Assembly (NCBI GenBank): GCA_963681505.1
Contig: OY811979.1
Span: 4,882,473 to 4,946,472, forward strand
DNA length: 64,000 nt
Reading direction: 5' to 3'
From: Eunapius fragilis
Lineage: Eukaryota; Porifera; Demospongiae; Spongillida; Spongillidae
Position 1 is the first letter of the stretch. Every line of letters begins with the position of its first letter. The notes beneath the pieces were generated by a model, which saw nothing but the letters and a program-made list of their open reading frames with translations, was not told where the DNA came from and ran no database searches. This document shows, piece by piece, positions 46,765 to 56,360 of this stretch. The position numbers and the translations under genes were made by a program.

Positions 46765-47781
46765 ACACACACACACATATACCATGAATTGCAGCCTTGA
46801 GTGACTTAACATAGCTTGGGACAACATCATACCGCATTGATAAGCATTCAGGTTTTCGCTGCACCATGACAGGGGGTAGAACTGGAAGAGCAAAGAAAGG
46901 CAGCAAACCATTTGGGCATTAATACTAAAGAATGACAACGTCCAATTACAATAGTGAACTGTACAATATTTCTTTATTTCTGAGTTATTACCAGTCTGAA
47001 GCGCAGTGTTGACCTGCATATGGGGTCAGTACATGTTGGCAGGAGGGTGTCCACGAATGAACTCAACGCTTTTGAAGAATAACTTCAGTGCATGCTCAAT
47101 TTAGAGATGCAAGAACATAGTGGTGAAGAACAAAAAGGTATCAATGGCCACCATCTCACTAGTGGGATGTATTTTAGAATTAGGTCAAGGAGGGGGGTGG
47201 GGATTTGACCAGTTATTAACCTTGGGGCATTGGATTTAATAAATCTCTACTATGTCCTGGATAAACGTCGACGTGGCTGCAGCGCCCTTATCTAGTAATC
47301 ATATATATGCATCCCGCATTATATTATACAAGGAACGTGAAGGGGATCGACTCCGCACAATCAAGTGCTGATGTCTTATCTTACCGGGTGCTTCCACCCG
47401 ACGGTAGTGGTAGGGATTGACGCAGACTTCTTTGTTGTCTTTGCTGTAGCCAGTCGCGCACGAATCGGTCGCCCTCAGTTCGTATTGGCTCTGCAGGTCG
47501 GGCCAGCGCCATATGCGGCAGTAAATCACATGTGGTAGGGTTTTCCGATTCGCCACCTGAAGTCTTCCATCTAACGTCTGGGGTATTGTGACACATTCGG
47601 AGGGATATGATGGATTTTCCAAGACGCGTTGGAGCTCTTCTATTGAATGTAACCTGGAACTTAGTTTTCTGATGAGGAGGTTGATGGCCTTCTCAGCCCA
47701 CTTGTCATCTTCTTCATCCTGTCGCCACTCCAGGAGTTTGTTCACGGCCGGAGACAGAGAGAACGGAAGAAACCACGACAT
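44383..47781 (-). CDS. Receptor-regulated Smad (R-Smad), compact linker
   Basis: Three coding exons: 47781-47385, 46881-46783 and 45005-44383, with in-frame phase-1 junctions and about 372 residues. Exon 1 is an MH1 DNA-binding domain ([47 protein letters not shown]) with the zinc-ligand Cys/His positions. Exon 2 carries [10 protein letters not shown] and about 20 further residues. Exon 3 is a full MH2 domain ([47 protein letters not shown]) ending in SSKS, the SSxS motif phosphorylated by type I receptors. Smads carry TGF-beta/BMP signals to the nucleus. The L3-loop His and LQSQYEL lean toward the Smad1/5 branch, but the usual L3 Asp is Ser. The start MSWFLPFS follows a splice acceptor with a T tract of about 28 nt. 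The linker lacks a PPxY WW-docking motif. Confidence 0.92.
45564..45909. mobile_element. Foldback MITE in the Smad intron
   Basis: Arms of about 125 bp begin ATTGTGTGAAATCATTAA and end in its reverse complement (TTAATGATTTCACACAAT). They match with only scattered differences through GTGGCTTGCAGG, CCTTTGTTATTTACTACAGC and GTCTTCC. The loop is about 80 bp (45695-45775). There is no coding capacity. It lies in the second Smad intron. Confidence 0.85.
46727..46780. repeat. (AC)n microsatellite touching a Smad donor
   Basis: An AC run with one CAT interruption. In the Smad sense it is (TG)n, starting just after the exon 2 donor CATG|GTATATG. Confidence 0.95.
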
Positions 47782-47795
47782 ATTTGCAAACCTGC

Positions 47796-47824
47796 ACAAA
47801 AAAAAAAAAAAAAAAAAAAAAAAA
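47796..47824. repeat. Poly-A (poly-T in Smad sense)
   Basis: A homopolymer of about 28 bases. In the minus sense it forms the polypyrimidine tract immediately before the GTGCAG acceptor that precedes the Smad start codon. Confidence 0.9.
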
Positions 47825-48162
47825 CAACCGTCAGTGTGTCATTATGCGCATATACGTTTGTCTCATATATAGTGCACACCCTACCACACTGAGTGCATGT
47901 GTACGTGGAAGTGACAAGAGGAGAGGCTAGGGAAGGACAGGGATTCATTTACCTGACACAATCCCGTCACGCTGCTGTTGAATTCCGCGCCCCGCGTCAT
48001 GTAATAGTTGTACATTTACATGCATGGCCCGCCGTTATCATATTGACGATTCTCATTCGTTGTTCATTATTTGTCGCTCGATGTTATTAAGTGGTTTAAG
48101 TTTTGTACTCGATCGACCCTAAGCTCACTGACTCTAACACTTCAAAACATGCATGTTGCCAT
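47825..48162. other. Smad upstream region
   Basis: It probably holds the first non-coding Smad exon and promoter. A TATATAT-like motif lies at about 47868-47875. A 33-bp stretch, CTCACTGACTCTAACACTTC and onward, at about 48122-48155 recurs at about 63299-63331. Confidence 0.35.
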
Positions 48163-48262
48163 GGGGGTGTGTGGAGGAGACCTGGTGCCATGGGGTGTGT
48201 GGAGACCTGGTGCCGTGGGGTGTGTGGAGGAGACCTGGTGCCATGGGATGTGTGGAGGAGAC
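48163..48262. repeat. ATGGCACCAGG minisatellite, inverted orientation
   Basis: Four units of GGAGACCTGGTGCCATGGGG, the reverse complement of the repeat at 43834-44042, running directly into the TGGG tetranucleotide block. Confidence 0.9.
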
Positions 48263-48264
48263 CT

Positions 48265-48841
48265 GGGTGGTGGGTGGGTGGGTGGGTGGGTGGGTGGGTG
48301 GGTGGGTGGGTGGGTGGGTGGGTGGGTGGGTGGGTGGGTGGGTGGGTGGGTGGGTGGGTGGGTGGGTGGGTGGGTGGATGGATGGATGGATGGATGGATG
48401 GATGGATGGATGGATGGATGGATGGATGGATGGATGGATGGATGGATGGATGGATGGATGGATGGATGGATGGATGGATGGATGGATGGATGGATGGATG
48501 GATGGATGGATGGATGGATGGATGGATGGATGGATGGATGGATGGATGGATGGATGGATGGATGGATGGATGGATGGATGGATGGATGGATGGATGGATG
48601 GATGGATGGATGGATGGATGGATGGATGGATGGATGGATGGATGGATGGATGGATGGATGGATGGATGGATGGATGGATGGATGGATGGATGGATGGATG
48701 GATGGATGGATGGATGGATGGATGGATGGATGGATGGATGGATGGATGGATGGATGGATGGATGGATGGATGGATGGATGGATGGATGGATGGATGGATG
48801 GATGGATGGATGGATGGATGGATGGATGGATGGATGGATGG
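48265..48841. repeat. (TGGG)n then (GGAT)n microsatellite
   Basis: About 110 bp of pure GGTG/TGGG repeat switches at about 48376 to about 465 bp of uninterrupted GGAT, roughly 116 copies with no visible mismatch. The WMDG and SIHP reading frames through it are artefacts. The G-rich part could form quadruplexes. Confidence 0.97.
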
Positions 48842-49047
48842 AGTAGTAGTACACCCATACAAGGTTGTACTCGTTATACGTGTACATGTACTCGTGTGTG
48901 TGCAACTCGGTCGGTGTGATTCTCTTGTTAATTTGAAACTTGCGTTCAATTGGTTTAAAATTCATGCAGTAGCTAGTGATGGTCAAGTGAACGACGCTCG
49001 TTAGATAGGGTGGGATGGGTGATACTGTACTCACATCTTCCACATGT

Positions 49048-49262
49048 GCACGCACAGGTACACCTCCACTGGTCCCAAGAATTAAACCCACACACCAGTG
49101 CTGATGTACACACACATCATTCACACCCTGGGAAGCACTCACACATTTTTCAAACCACCCTGCAACAGGCCTGTCAACTGGGCACACATTTTTATAACCA
49201 CCCGTTCCCTTGCAACAGGCCTGTCTTGTATTTTGCACGCACAGGGACACCTCCACTGGTCC
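49048..49262. repeat. Short direct repeat pair
   Basis: GCACGCACAGG and ACACCTCCACTGGTCCC occur at about 49048 and again at about 49238, 190 bp apart. Between them CCTGCAACAGGCCTGTC and CTTGCAACAGGCCTGTC form a second pair. This points to an old tandem duplication. No gene was called. Confidence 0.6.
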
Positions 49263-49369
49263 CTACTCCCTTCACCTCAACGCAGCCTTGACCTTAAATA
49301 CACATGTGTACATGTACACATAACACCACCTCACTCCACACCACACCACCCTCACTAGATGGGTTCACT

Positions 49370-49615
49370 GACCTGTCCAAAACCGCACCCACTGCGGGGG
49401 ACACGTCTGTGTCCTCAAACAGGCTGTCGTCAGATGGCTGGCTGAGCGCCGAGGGGGGCTCGTACAAAGACCCCCCCCCCTGGGGGGGAGGGGGGGGGGG
49501 GTTGGTGCCATGGCGACAGGGCACTGGGCTCCAGGCACAGCAGAGTGTAGACCCCACGTAGCCAGCTCTCTAAGTCCTCCAGGTTGCTGAAGGACCTGAC
49601 CTTCTTGTACTGTAA
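49370..49615 (-). CDS. Possible exon of an unrecognised gene
   Basis: The minus strand reads YKKVRSFSNLEDLESWLRG after ACAG-type acceptors near 49612. It continues through a proline/glycine homopolymer stretch to SLYEPPSALSQPSDDSLFED and TDVSPAVGAVLDR, ending at a CAG|GTCAGT donor at about 49372. The Ser/Asp-rich low-complexity composition looks like coding sequence. The G and C runs at about 49480-49502 make the frame uncertain. No family and no neighbouring exons were found. Confidence 0.35.
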
Positions 49616-49903
49616 CTGTAGCTATAAGTCCTTCCAGCACTTCTTCCTTTGCATCCAACAAAAAACGAATCGCAATACTTCCAACAACCCTTCCAACTGG
49701 CTCCAAAATTGTAGCAAAACTGTTTCGTACACCTGTTTTATCAATACACCTCCCTTTCTTTGTTAACTTCGTTAACTTTGTTAACCCATTTTTCGAGAGG
49801 TTCTCCAAGCAAGACGTGTGCCTAATATGTAAAAATGCTGATTTAGAACTACATGCAATTGCCGTTCAACACTTCTCTTTTGGGGACAAATTAAGAGCAT
49901 TTT

Positions 49904-50152
49904 TGTCAGGTCCTCAATGTCAGGTCCTCTTTCATGCTTATGACAGTAATTTAATAGACAGTGTTATTATTAATCACTTGCTGTTGTTTAATATCTAATA
50001 TCAACCAAAACAAAAAAAAAAGCATGTACAAACATTACCATTTTTTTTTGGTTGATATTAGATATTAAACAACAGCAAGTGATTAATAATAACACTGTCT
50101 ATTAAATTACTGTCATAAGCATGAAAGAGGACCTGACATTGAGGACCTGACA
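49904..50152. mobile_element. Near-perfect palindrome (foldback element)
   Basis: The left arm at about 49904-50010, beginning TGTCAGGTCCTCAATGTCAG, is the reverse complement of the right arm at about 50047-50152 with almost no mismatch. The loop of about 37 bp contains A and T runs. GAGGACCTGACA-like motifs continue to about 50230. No coding sequence. Confidence 0.9.
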
Positions 50153-50254
50153 GTAGTGGGGTGGAAACAGAGGACCTCTCTGTGGTGGGCTGGACAAAGA
50201 GGAACTGACAGTTGTGGAATGGACAAAGAGGACTCCCGATACGGCCCCGTTTCG

Positions 50255-50590
50255 CCCCCGTTTAAGTGTATTTCCATCGCAACGTATAATTTCCGTTGCA
50301 ATAGATCATTCCCGTCGCAATAGATCATTTCCGTTGCAAAGGATCATTCCCGTTGCAATAGATCATTCTCGTCGCAACGGATTATTCTCGTCGCAATGGA
50401 TCATTCCCGTCGCACGGGATCATTCCCGTTGCATTACTTTTATACCCGTTGCAATGTACACATCCCGTCGCAATTGATTTGTCCCGTCGCAACAGATCAT
50501 TCCCGTAACATTACTTTCATTTCCGTCGCAATGGATTATACCCACATTCCCGTCGCATTACTTTTACAATGCACCCTTCCCGTCGCAACT
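50255..50590 (+). repeat. CCCGTCGCAA repeat block 1
   Basis: About 17 degenerate units of 17-21 bp with the core TTCCCGTCGCAA or TTCCCGTTGCAA, spaced by short variable segments such as TAGATCA, AGGATCA and TGGATCA. It runs in one orientation only. Confidence 0.85.
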
Positions 50591-50694
50591 GTTTAACATT
50601 ACTTTTGGTAATGATTTACAGCAAGCACAACTTTTATTTTGGTAGTATTGAAATTAAATAGAATTAAGTATAGTGCAAATCTTTTCATATGCTT

Positions 50695-50910
50695 ATGATG
50701 GTATGGAACTGTCCCCCGATGCCAGGGCCCCAGGACAGGCAACTCTGCTGCCTGTCCATGTGTCACTCCGTAGGACTTGGTACGACGTCCGTCCACCCCC
50801 ATCAGAGGTTCTCATGCTGGCTTGGCCCCCTTAGCTCGGCCCCCACCTGGTGTCCCTGCTGGTAAAAATGACAATTACACATCCGACACAGGTATCCCCT
50901 TTGTCCAAAA
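50695..50910. repeat. Dispersed repeat copy (50.7 kb)
   Basis: GGTATGGAACTGTCCCCCGA and the following ~200 bp recur nearly unchanged at 62884-63100, and the last third (GACAATTACACATCCGACAC) also at 61107-61126. The 62.9-kb copy has an extra TCTCTTT and lacks a 12-bp segment. Confidence 0.85.
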
Positions 50911-50968
50911 ACCTTCCCACATTCAGAACACTCAAAATTCTTCTCCTGTGTATGGACCATCATTCCCA
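50858..50968 (-). pseudogene. C2H2 zinc-finger fragment
   Basis: The minus strand reads VHTQEKNFECSECGKVFGQR, the linker and first half of a TGEK-type C2H2 finger. It then joins LCRMCNCHFYQQGH, encoded by the dispersed repeat, so the finger's histidines are missing. There is no start and no other finger nearby. Confidence 0.55.
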
Positions 50969-51240
50969 TTCATCATTCCCGTCGCAAAGAGTCATTCCCG
51001 TCGCAAGAGATTATTCCCGTTGCAATGCACTCTAACCGTCGCAATGAATTATTCCCGTCGCAATAGATCATTCCCATCGCAAAGGGTCATTGCCGTTGCA
51101 AGAGATTATTCCCGTCGCAATGCACTCTTCCCGTCGCAATCGATTATTCCCGTCGCAAAAGATCATTTCCGTCGTGAATAGTGCATTGCGACGGGAATAA
51201 AAGTAATGCAACGGGAATGATCTTTGCAACGGGAATAATC
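50969..51240. repeat. CCCGTCGCAA repeat block 2 with polarity switch
   Basis: About ten plus-oriented units (TTCCCGTCGCAAT core) run to about 51172. Three minus-oriented units (GCGACGGGAATAA, GCAACGGGAATGA) then follow to about 51240. The two orientations meet head-to-head at about 51175-51186. Confidence 0.85.
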
Positions 51241-51481
51241 CTTACGAATGGTGTATGAGACCTCCCAGAGCACAAATAAATAGCTACCCATCCAACATTG
51301 ATTGATGTAGGATAGCTTTTTATATCTTTACGCAATTCATCCAAGAAACACCCTTTTGAAGTTCTCCTAAACTTATTCTTGCGATGATCGTGGAAACGGC
51401 GCCTGCTCTTTTTTACTTACAACATTTATCTCTCTATAGCTAATTTTAAAAATAAATGTAACGTTTACTAATTTCATAACA

Positions 51482-51778
51482 GTGGCGTAGGAATAGAGGG
51501 GGCGGGGCAATTGCCCCCCCACTTTTACACCAGCGATACTACAGATAAATGCGTAATTTGTAATGAATTGCATTGATTCTAGTGTAGTTTTGTAACGTCG
51601 TTAGATGCAAATAGCGTTGGCTTCTGGGGCACATCCCCAGACCCCAATGCGGAAGCTTACAGCACTCCCCTAGCTGGCTGGGGGAGGGCACCGCTCTCCC
51701 GCCATGATGACCATCCCCCCCTCCCCCCCCCCCCCCCCCCCCCCCCATTTTTAAACTCCTTCCTACGCCGCTACGGAA
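51482..51778. mobile_element. G/C-run MITE (CAGTGGCGTAGG)
   Basis: The left end CAGTGGCGTAGGAA faces the right end TTCCTACGCCGCTACGG. Inside are GGGGCAATTGCCCCCCC, a GGGGCACATCCCCAGACCCC block and a poly-C run of about 26. It resembles the element at about 54300-54770. No coding capacity. Confidence 0.6.
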
Positions 51779-53343
51779 AAATGTATATCAAAAACAGTCC
51801 AAAACATAATCTCCCAGTGAAGAAACGATTCATGAATGTACAGTATTATTTTATAAAGCTAGATGTGTAAGGAAATGCAGCTAACGCCTGACACAACCAC
51901 ACCACTTAAATTTACGCTTACGTGCGATAGGTCACGAAAGCTTGCTAGTCCTTTCTGCAAAAGTACATCTCCCAGTGGGCATTGGTGCGCTCTGTAGAAA
52001 TTCAGTCGGACAGAAGCTCTACTACTAGTACGTATGCGAAGCGAGGTAGCCAGACACAAAGGCCGTGCAAGCCGACGGTAAATTATGTAGTTTCCCGCGT
52101 TATTCCGCCCCCCTTTTGTCCTCGGAGTTTTTGATCACACATTAGCGGTTACTGGTGAAGCCTAATAGAACCATTTTAAATTTATAGTGTAGATGCATTG
52201 CAACAAAACACAACATGAGAAACTTACAACAAAAAACTGTCACTGGTCCGGTCTGCGTACGAGGATGGTGCCATAATAGTAATAGTTAATAATCCTTGGT
52301 GCCACGATGAAAATGAAATCAAGCGCAATACTTCCCCTGTGGACCTTTACAGTACTTCAAAGCAGCATTCTCGGGCAGCTGTGCCAAAGTGAGTACAATG
52401 AATGAATGAGTCTTGCTCGTCGGCAATATTGATCAGTACAGAGATAATATATAAAGGTATTGGCAACGCGCCACGTGACCATAGATATTTGCGTGTGCCA
52501 TCCGACCTGCTGTGAATCACACGTACATAGAAGTGTGAAAGGGGCACGAAAATTCGCTGGCGTTTTGGAACAAAGATGGATAAGCACGTTTCACTGTAGT
52601 ACGCAAGCAGCTGCAGGTTATTGTATATGTGTATTTTAACAAGTTTTACAGGATCGAGAGTTCTCCGCGTGATTTTATTTTTGCCCAAGTTTAGCGAAAA
52701 TTTCCAATGTTGGGTGCGCTCTTTTTGGTGGGACAGTATCTAGTGAATCGACGAGTGATTCTTTCTGCAATCCGTTACCCCAACTTAAAAATGGTTGTAT
52801 TGTAGCGTGCCATTCTTGTTTTGCCAATAACGCGCTCAGAACCACCCGTATAACATATCGAATATGCAAATCTTGTGGGACAGTGTAGTCATTGCTATGC
52901 AAGCTAGTACTATAAAACTTTTATATACTGGCTTGTAGCACATTCCTTACATTTTAGCGTCCAAGTATAGTGATGTGCACCACACGTTTGGTTGACAACC
53001 TGCATTTTTTCGAAAGGAATGTGAATTTAATCGCAAAAGAACGGCGAGCGCCCACAGCCTCGCGAGAATAGTCTGTTTCTTGATCGTTGAGTACTACCAC
53101 TTGCCTGCTCTGTCCAGCTTTTATTACCGTTGACAAGAGTGTGTTGTTCCCTTCTTGAATGTGTATAAAAGTTTTAGCATGCAACCACTACTGCTTAAAA
53201 GTCTTTTAAAAATTCGATTGGTTTCAAACGATCCTACTCTACTCCTCATACCCATCTCGAATGTAACCTTTTTAATACCCCCACAATCCCCTTTGTCATC
53301 TGTGGTGAGGGGATGAGATTTATTGTTGCTTGGAAGAGTGCGT

Positions 53344-53374
<31 letters not shown>

Positions 53375-54299
53375 GGGGGCAAGGCAAATTGAGGAAGTAT
53401 TTCAGGGGATTCAGCAGGAGCAGTTGTGATGAAGGCATGGGTTCAGGAGCTGGTGCACTGTGAAGGGGTCTGGATCGAGTGGAATTTGGATAATGCATGG
53501 CTGCACTAAAGGTAAAACGGTCTTGTGACTCTCATCTTCCTCTTTACAACTTCCGCCAAATTAGCAACACCCCCCCCGCCCAACACCTCCACATGCCCAA
53601 CCCCACGTCTTTAACTGGAACAGGCCATTACATGTTAGTAAGGTTCACAGTGCACCAAGTTATGGTGGCTCTGTATCAATGCAATTAGTGCTGCATGGTC
53701 GTGAAGCCTACAGGATATAAATATGACTTTTGTAACTTGTAAGTTAGCAAGGATTAAGCTAGTAAACTATATCACCCAAAGGTCAATGCCAATCCATTCC
53801 TATAGGATTATAGTTGATTGAGGAATAAAGCAAAACTGGTTGTCAGATCAGTGGACTTATGTCTGGCTTATTATACTCAAAGTGCCTGTACAAGGTTGCC
53901 TGGAAACTTAGGGGAACAGGAAATTTCTATGGATTCACGTGGGGAAGGCACGCGTTAATTAGCGTTAAGTGGACTCGTTGCCAATCCCGTTATATATTAT
54001 CTCTGATCAATACTAACAAGCAGGGTAGCGTAGTCGGCAGTGGGGAGTGGTCGGCACCCAACTTTCAACACAACGCAGCGCCTTCAAGAAGGCGTTTCAA
54101 TATTTGAAAAAGGATAATTGCCATCCTTCTGGGTTGTCTCAGAAGCAGTAAGTATAGTTTAATGCAACTACGTTCCCGTTAAATAGTAACACATCGGGTG
54201 CCGAACTATCGTGCGTGCCCCTAGTCAGTGTAGTGTGCCGGAGGCTACATCAATACTGCGTTTGGTTTGGCCAACTGGTGAACAAACACCTCATCATGC
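51779..54299. other. Gene-poor region
   Basis: Unique sequence with a (GT)n-(G)n run at about 53341-53382 and a short C run at about 53570. I found no exon chain or familiar protein on either strand. The open frames are short and composition-like. Confidence 0.4.
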
Positions 54300-54770
54300 A
54301 GGGCCGTAGCATTGATAAAAGAACCGGTCCGGCCACGTGAATATGTAGAAAGTCCCGAGGAGGGCCCAGCTAAGGGGGGGTGGGGGGCGCTGAAAGCTCT
54401 CCCATCGGGGTCTGGGGCAGAGCCCCAGGAGCCAGCGCTTTTTTGATACGTAAAACCGACAAAAACTACTCAGAAAGTGCGTGTCACTGTGTTACACGTT
54501 AAGCGTGTGTGGGCGTAACATTGTATTGCTCTGAGTCGCAGGAAATGAATAACGCCCACACTGTGCACGTGGATAATTAACTTGGCTCAGGACGATACAG
54601 CGTACTGTACGTTCTCGTGAGCTACCAAAGTCATCCAAGCATGAGACGATTGCAGGTTCATCGTTGTCGATCGTTTCATAATTATAAATGATTTCAAATG
54701 TTCTGGTTATAATCCGGTCCGGCCATGGCCTGATCGGCCGGACTGGAATGGCCCTGGTCATGCCCAATAC
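54300..54770. mobile_element. Probable MITE with G-rich core
   Basis: Left CAGGGCCGTAGC and ACCGGTCCGGCCACG face right CCGGTCCGGCCATGG and GGAATGGCCCTG. The core GGGGTCTGGGGCAGAGCCCC at about 54397-54430 matches the 51.6-kb element in reverse. No clean target duplication was found, so the edges are approximate. Confidence 0.45.
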
Positions 54771-55087
54771 TGATGCAACAGGAACAGATGTTACTTTTTT
54801 TGTTTTTTTTTTTTTACAAACCTTTGGCGTACAGCTATGGGTTAATTTTGTTATCTATATGCGTGAGTATTGGTTATATGTACCTGCATGTTGTAATTGG
54901 AAGCTCTAAATATTGTACGCTGACCCATGTCACTACCTAGTAAGGTAAATTTCGGCGGGGGGTGGGGGGGGGTAAAAGTAAACATCATACGCATATATAG
55001 TACCCTGAATGATCATTAATGTTTGGGCACTTTACACTGTACGTATAGTTTTTAAAGTTTTTAACAGAGCATCTCTGTAATTTTAAT

Positions 55088-55135
55088 CCCGCTTGTAGCG
55101 GGTCATTATAATCGGAACCTACGCAAGTAGGTTCC
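55088..55135. repeat. Two adjacent perfect mini-hairpins
   Basis: CCCGCT-TGT-AGCGGG at 55088-55102 and GGAACCTAC-GCAA-GTAGGTTCC at 55114-55135. The latter has a GNRA-type loop. They are similar in style to the hairpins at 6750-6784. Confidence 0.8.
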
Positions 55136-56140
55136 CGGCATATGCAGTATCATGCATGACTGTCATTAACAATTAACGTCTCTCACGTCTAGTGGGACAG
55201 CCTAGACTCTGGTCACTTCGCTCTTAGTGGCAATCAGCAATATTTAAAACGACAACAGTTCTGCATTGTATCTATGTCATAAGATGGTGTACTTCAAAAA
55301 TACTCATCCCCATCGTCCGTACCCAGTCCCACCTAAAATCCGTCATCTTATTCCTAGTATTAGTATAAGGAACGTTTGTATAGAGCACCCCAAGTGTACC
55401 AATCGCGTCAGGATGCGTCCGCAGATTATCTTCAGGGGTCTGTTAGACGCCTAACAGATCGGGCAATTAGCTGAAGCGAGTAATACCTTATTTGGTGTTG
55501 ATCTATAACATCAATGATCATGACGCACCGGTATATATAACCAGCGTTATCAAATTCGATGGTATTACCATGCAATCTCAAGGACAATTCTGATTGCCGG
55601 CAGCGGCATTCGAGCATCTAAAAGATCCAGATGCTGCCAGATCTGCCAAATGAGTGCATGTCAAGCCCGTACCAAAAGGACCAACAAAACGACATCCAAA
55701 GGTATATAACAGCATTGATAAATGCTGGATCCATAAATTATGAGCATGCATGGTATGTCGCTAAAATGGAATAGTTTCTATAATAGTTACAGCGGTAGAC
55801 ACTGCGTCTCTCTCTCTCCGCTTTATAGTAATATGCGCTGTGCTTACGTCAATTTGGTAAAGTATAGCGGTACATGGTCTATCTGATAATAGCACGAGAT
55901 CAGGGTAAATTTATCCTACGTGTTATATGGCTTCTCGCTTTTGCCGGTGCTTTTAACCTTCATCACCATTTGGTCCTCAACCTCAATGGAGGTAGTCTGG
56001 GGACTAGTATAGTGGTACACCTCAACAATTCTTTAGAAAATAAATCTGGCACAAGTTGCTACCTGAGTCTATATGTAATACAATACCAAATCTACCAGAA
56101 AAATGTAGGAAACAAGTAATAAAACTCTACACAAGAAGGT
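55136..56140. other. Gene-poor spacer
   Basis: No exon or repeat was recognised. The open frames near 55266 and 55874 (+) show no domain. Confidence 0.35.
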
Positions 56141-56360
56141 TGTTGGTATATAGGAATCAAAGGTGATGGTAGTGTAAAAAGCAAGGGAACATAGCTTCTG
56201 ATTGAAAAGGAAAAATGAAATAGACCTATATTAGCATGCACATTTAAATATGACAGCATGTTGTCTACTGATTTCATTTTTCCTTTTCAATCAGAAGTCT
56301 TGTTCCCTTGTTTAATTTTACACCACCATCACCTTTGATTTTTATACACCACCAACCATC
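56141..56360. mobile_element. Foldback MITE
   Basis: Arms of about 85 bp: GGTTGTTGGTATATAGGAAT with AATCAAAGGTGATGGTAGTG on the left, and CACCACCATCACCTTTGATT with TTTTTATACACCACCAACC on the right. TTCTGATTGAAAAGGAAAAA near the loop pairs with TTTTTCCTTTTCAATCAGAA. No coding capacity. Confidence 0.85.

Noticed and set aside
48071-49256. Long WMDG and SIHP repeat ORFs
   Set aside because: Direct products of the (TGGG)n/(GGAT)n microsatellite, open in several frames at once.
50255-51240. CRISPR-like array
   Set aside because: Units are only about 20 bp, the core is degenerate, spacers are 5-10 bp, orientation flips, and the host is eukaryotic.
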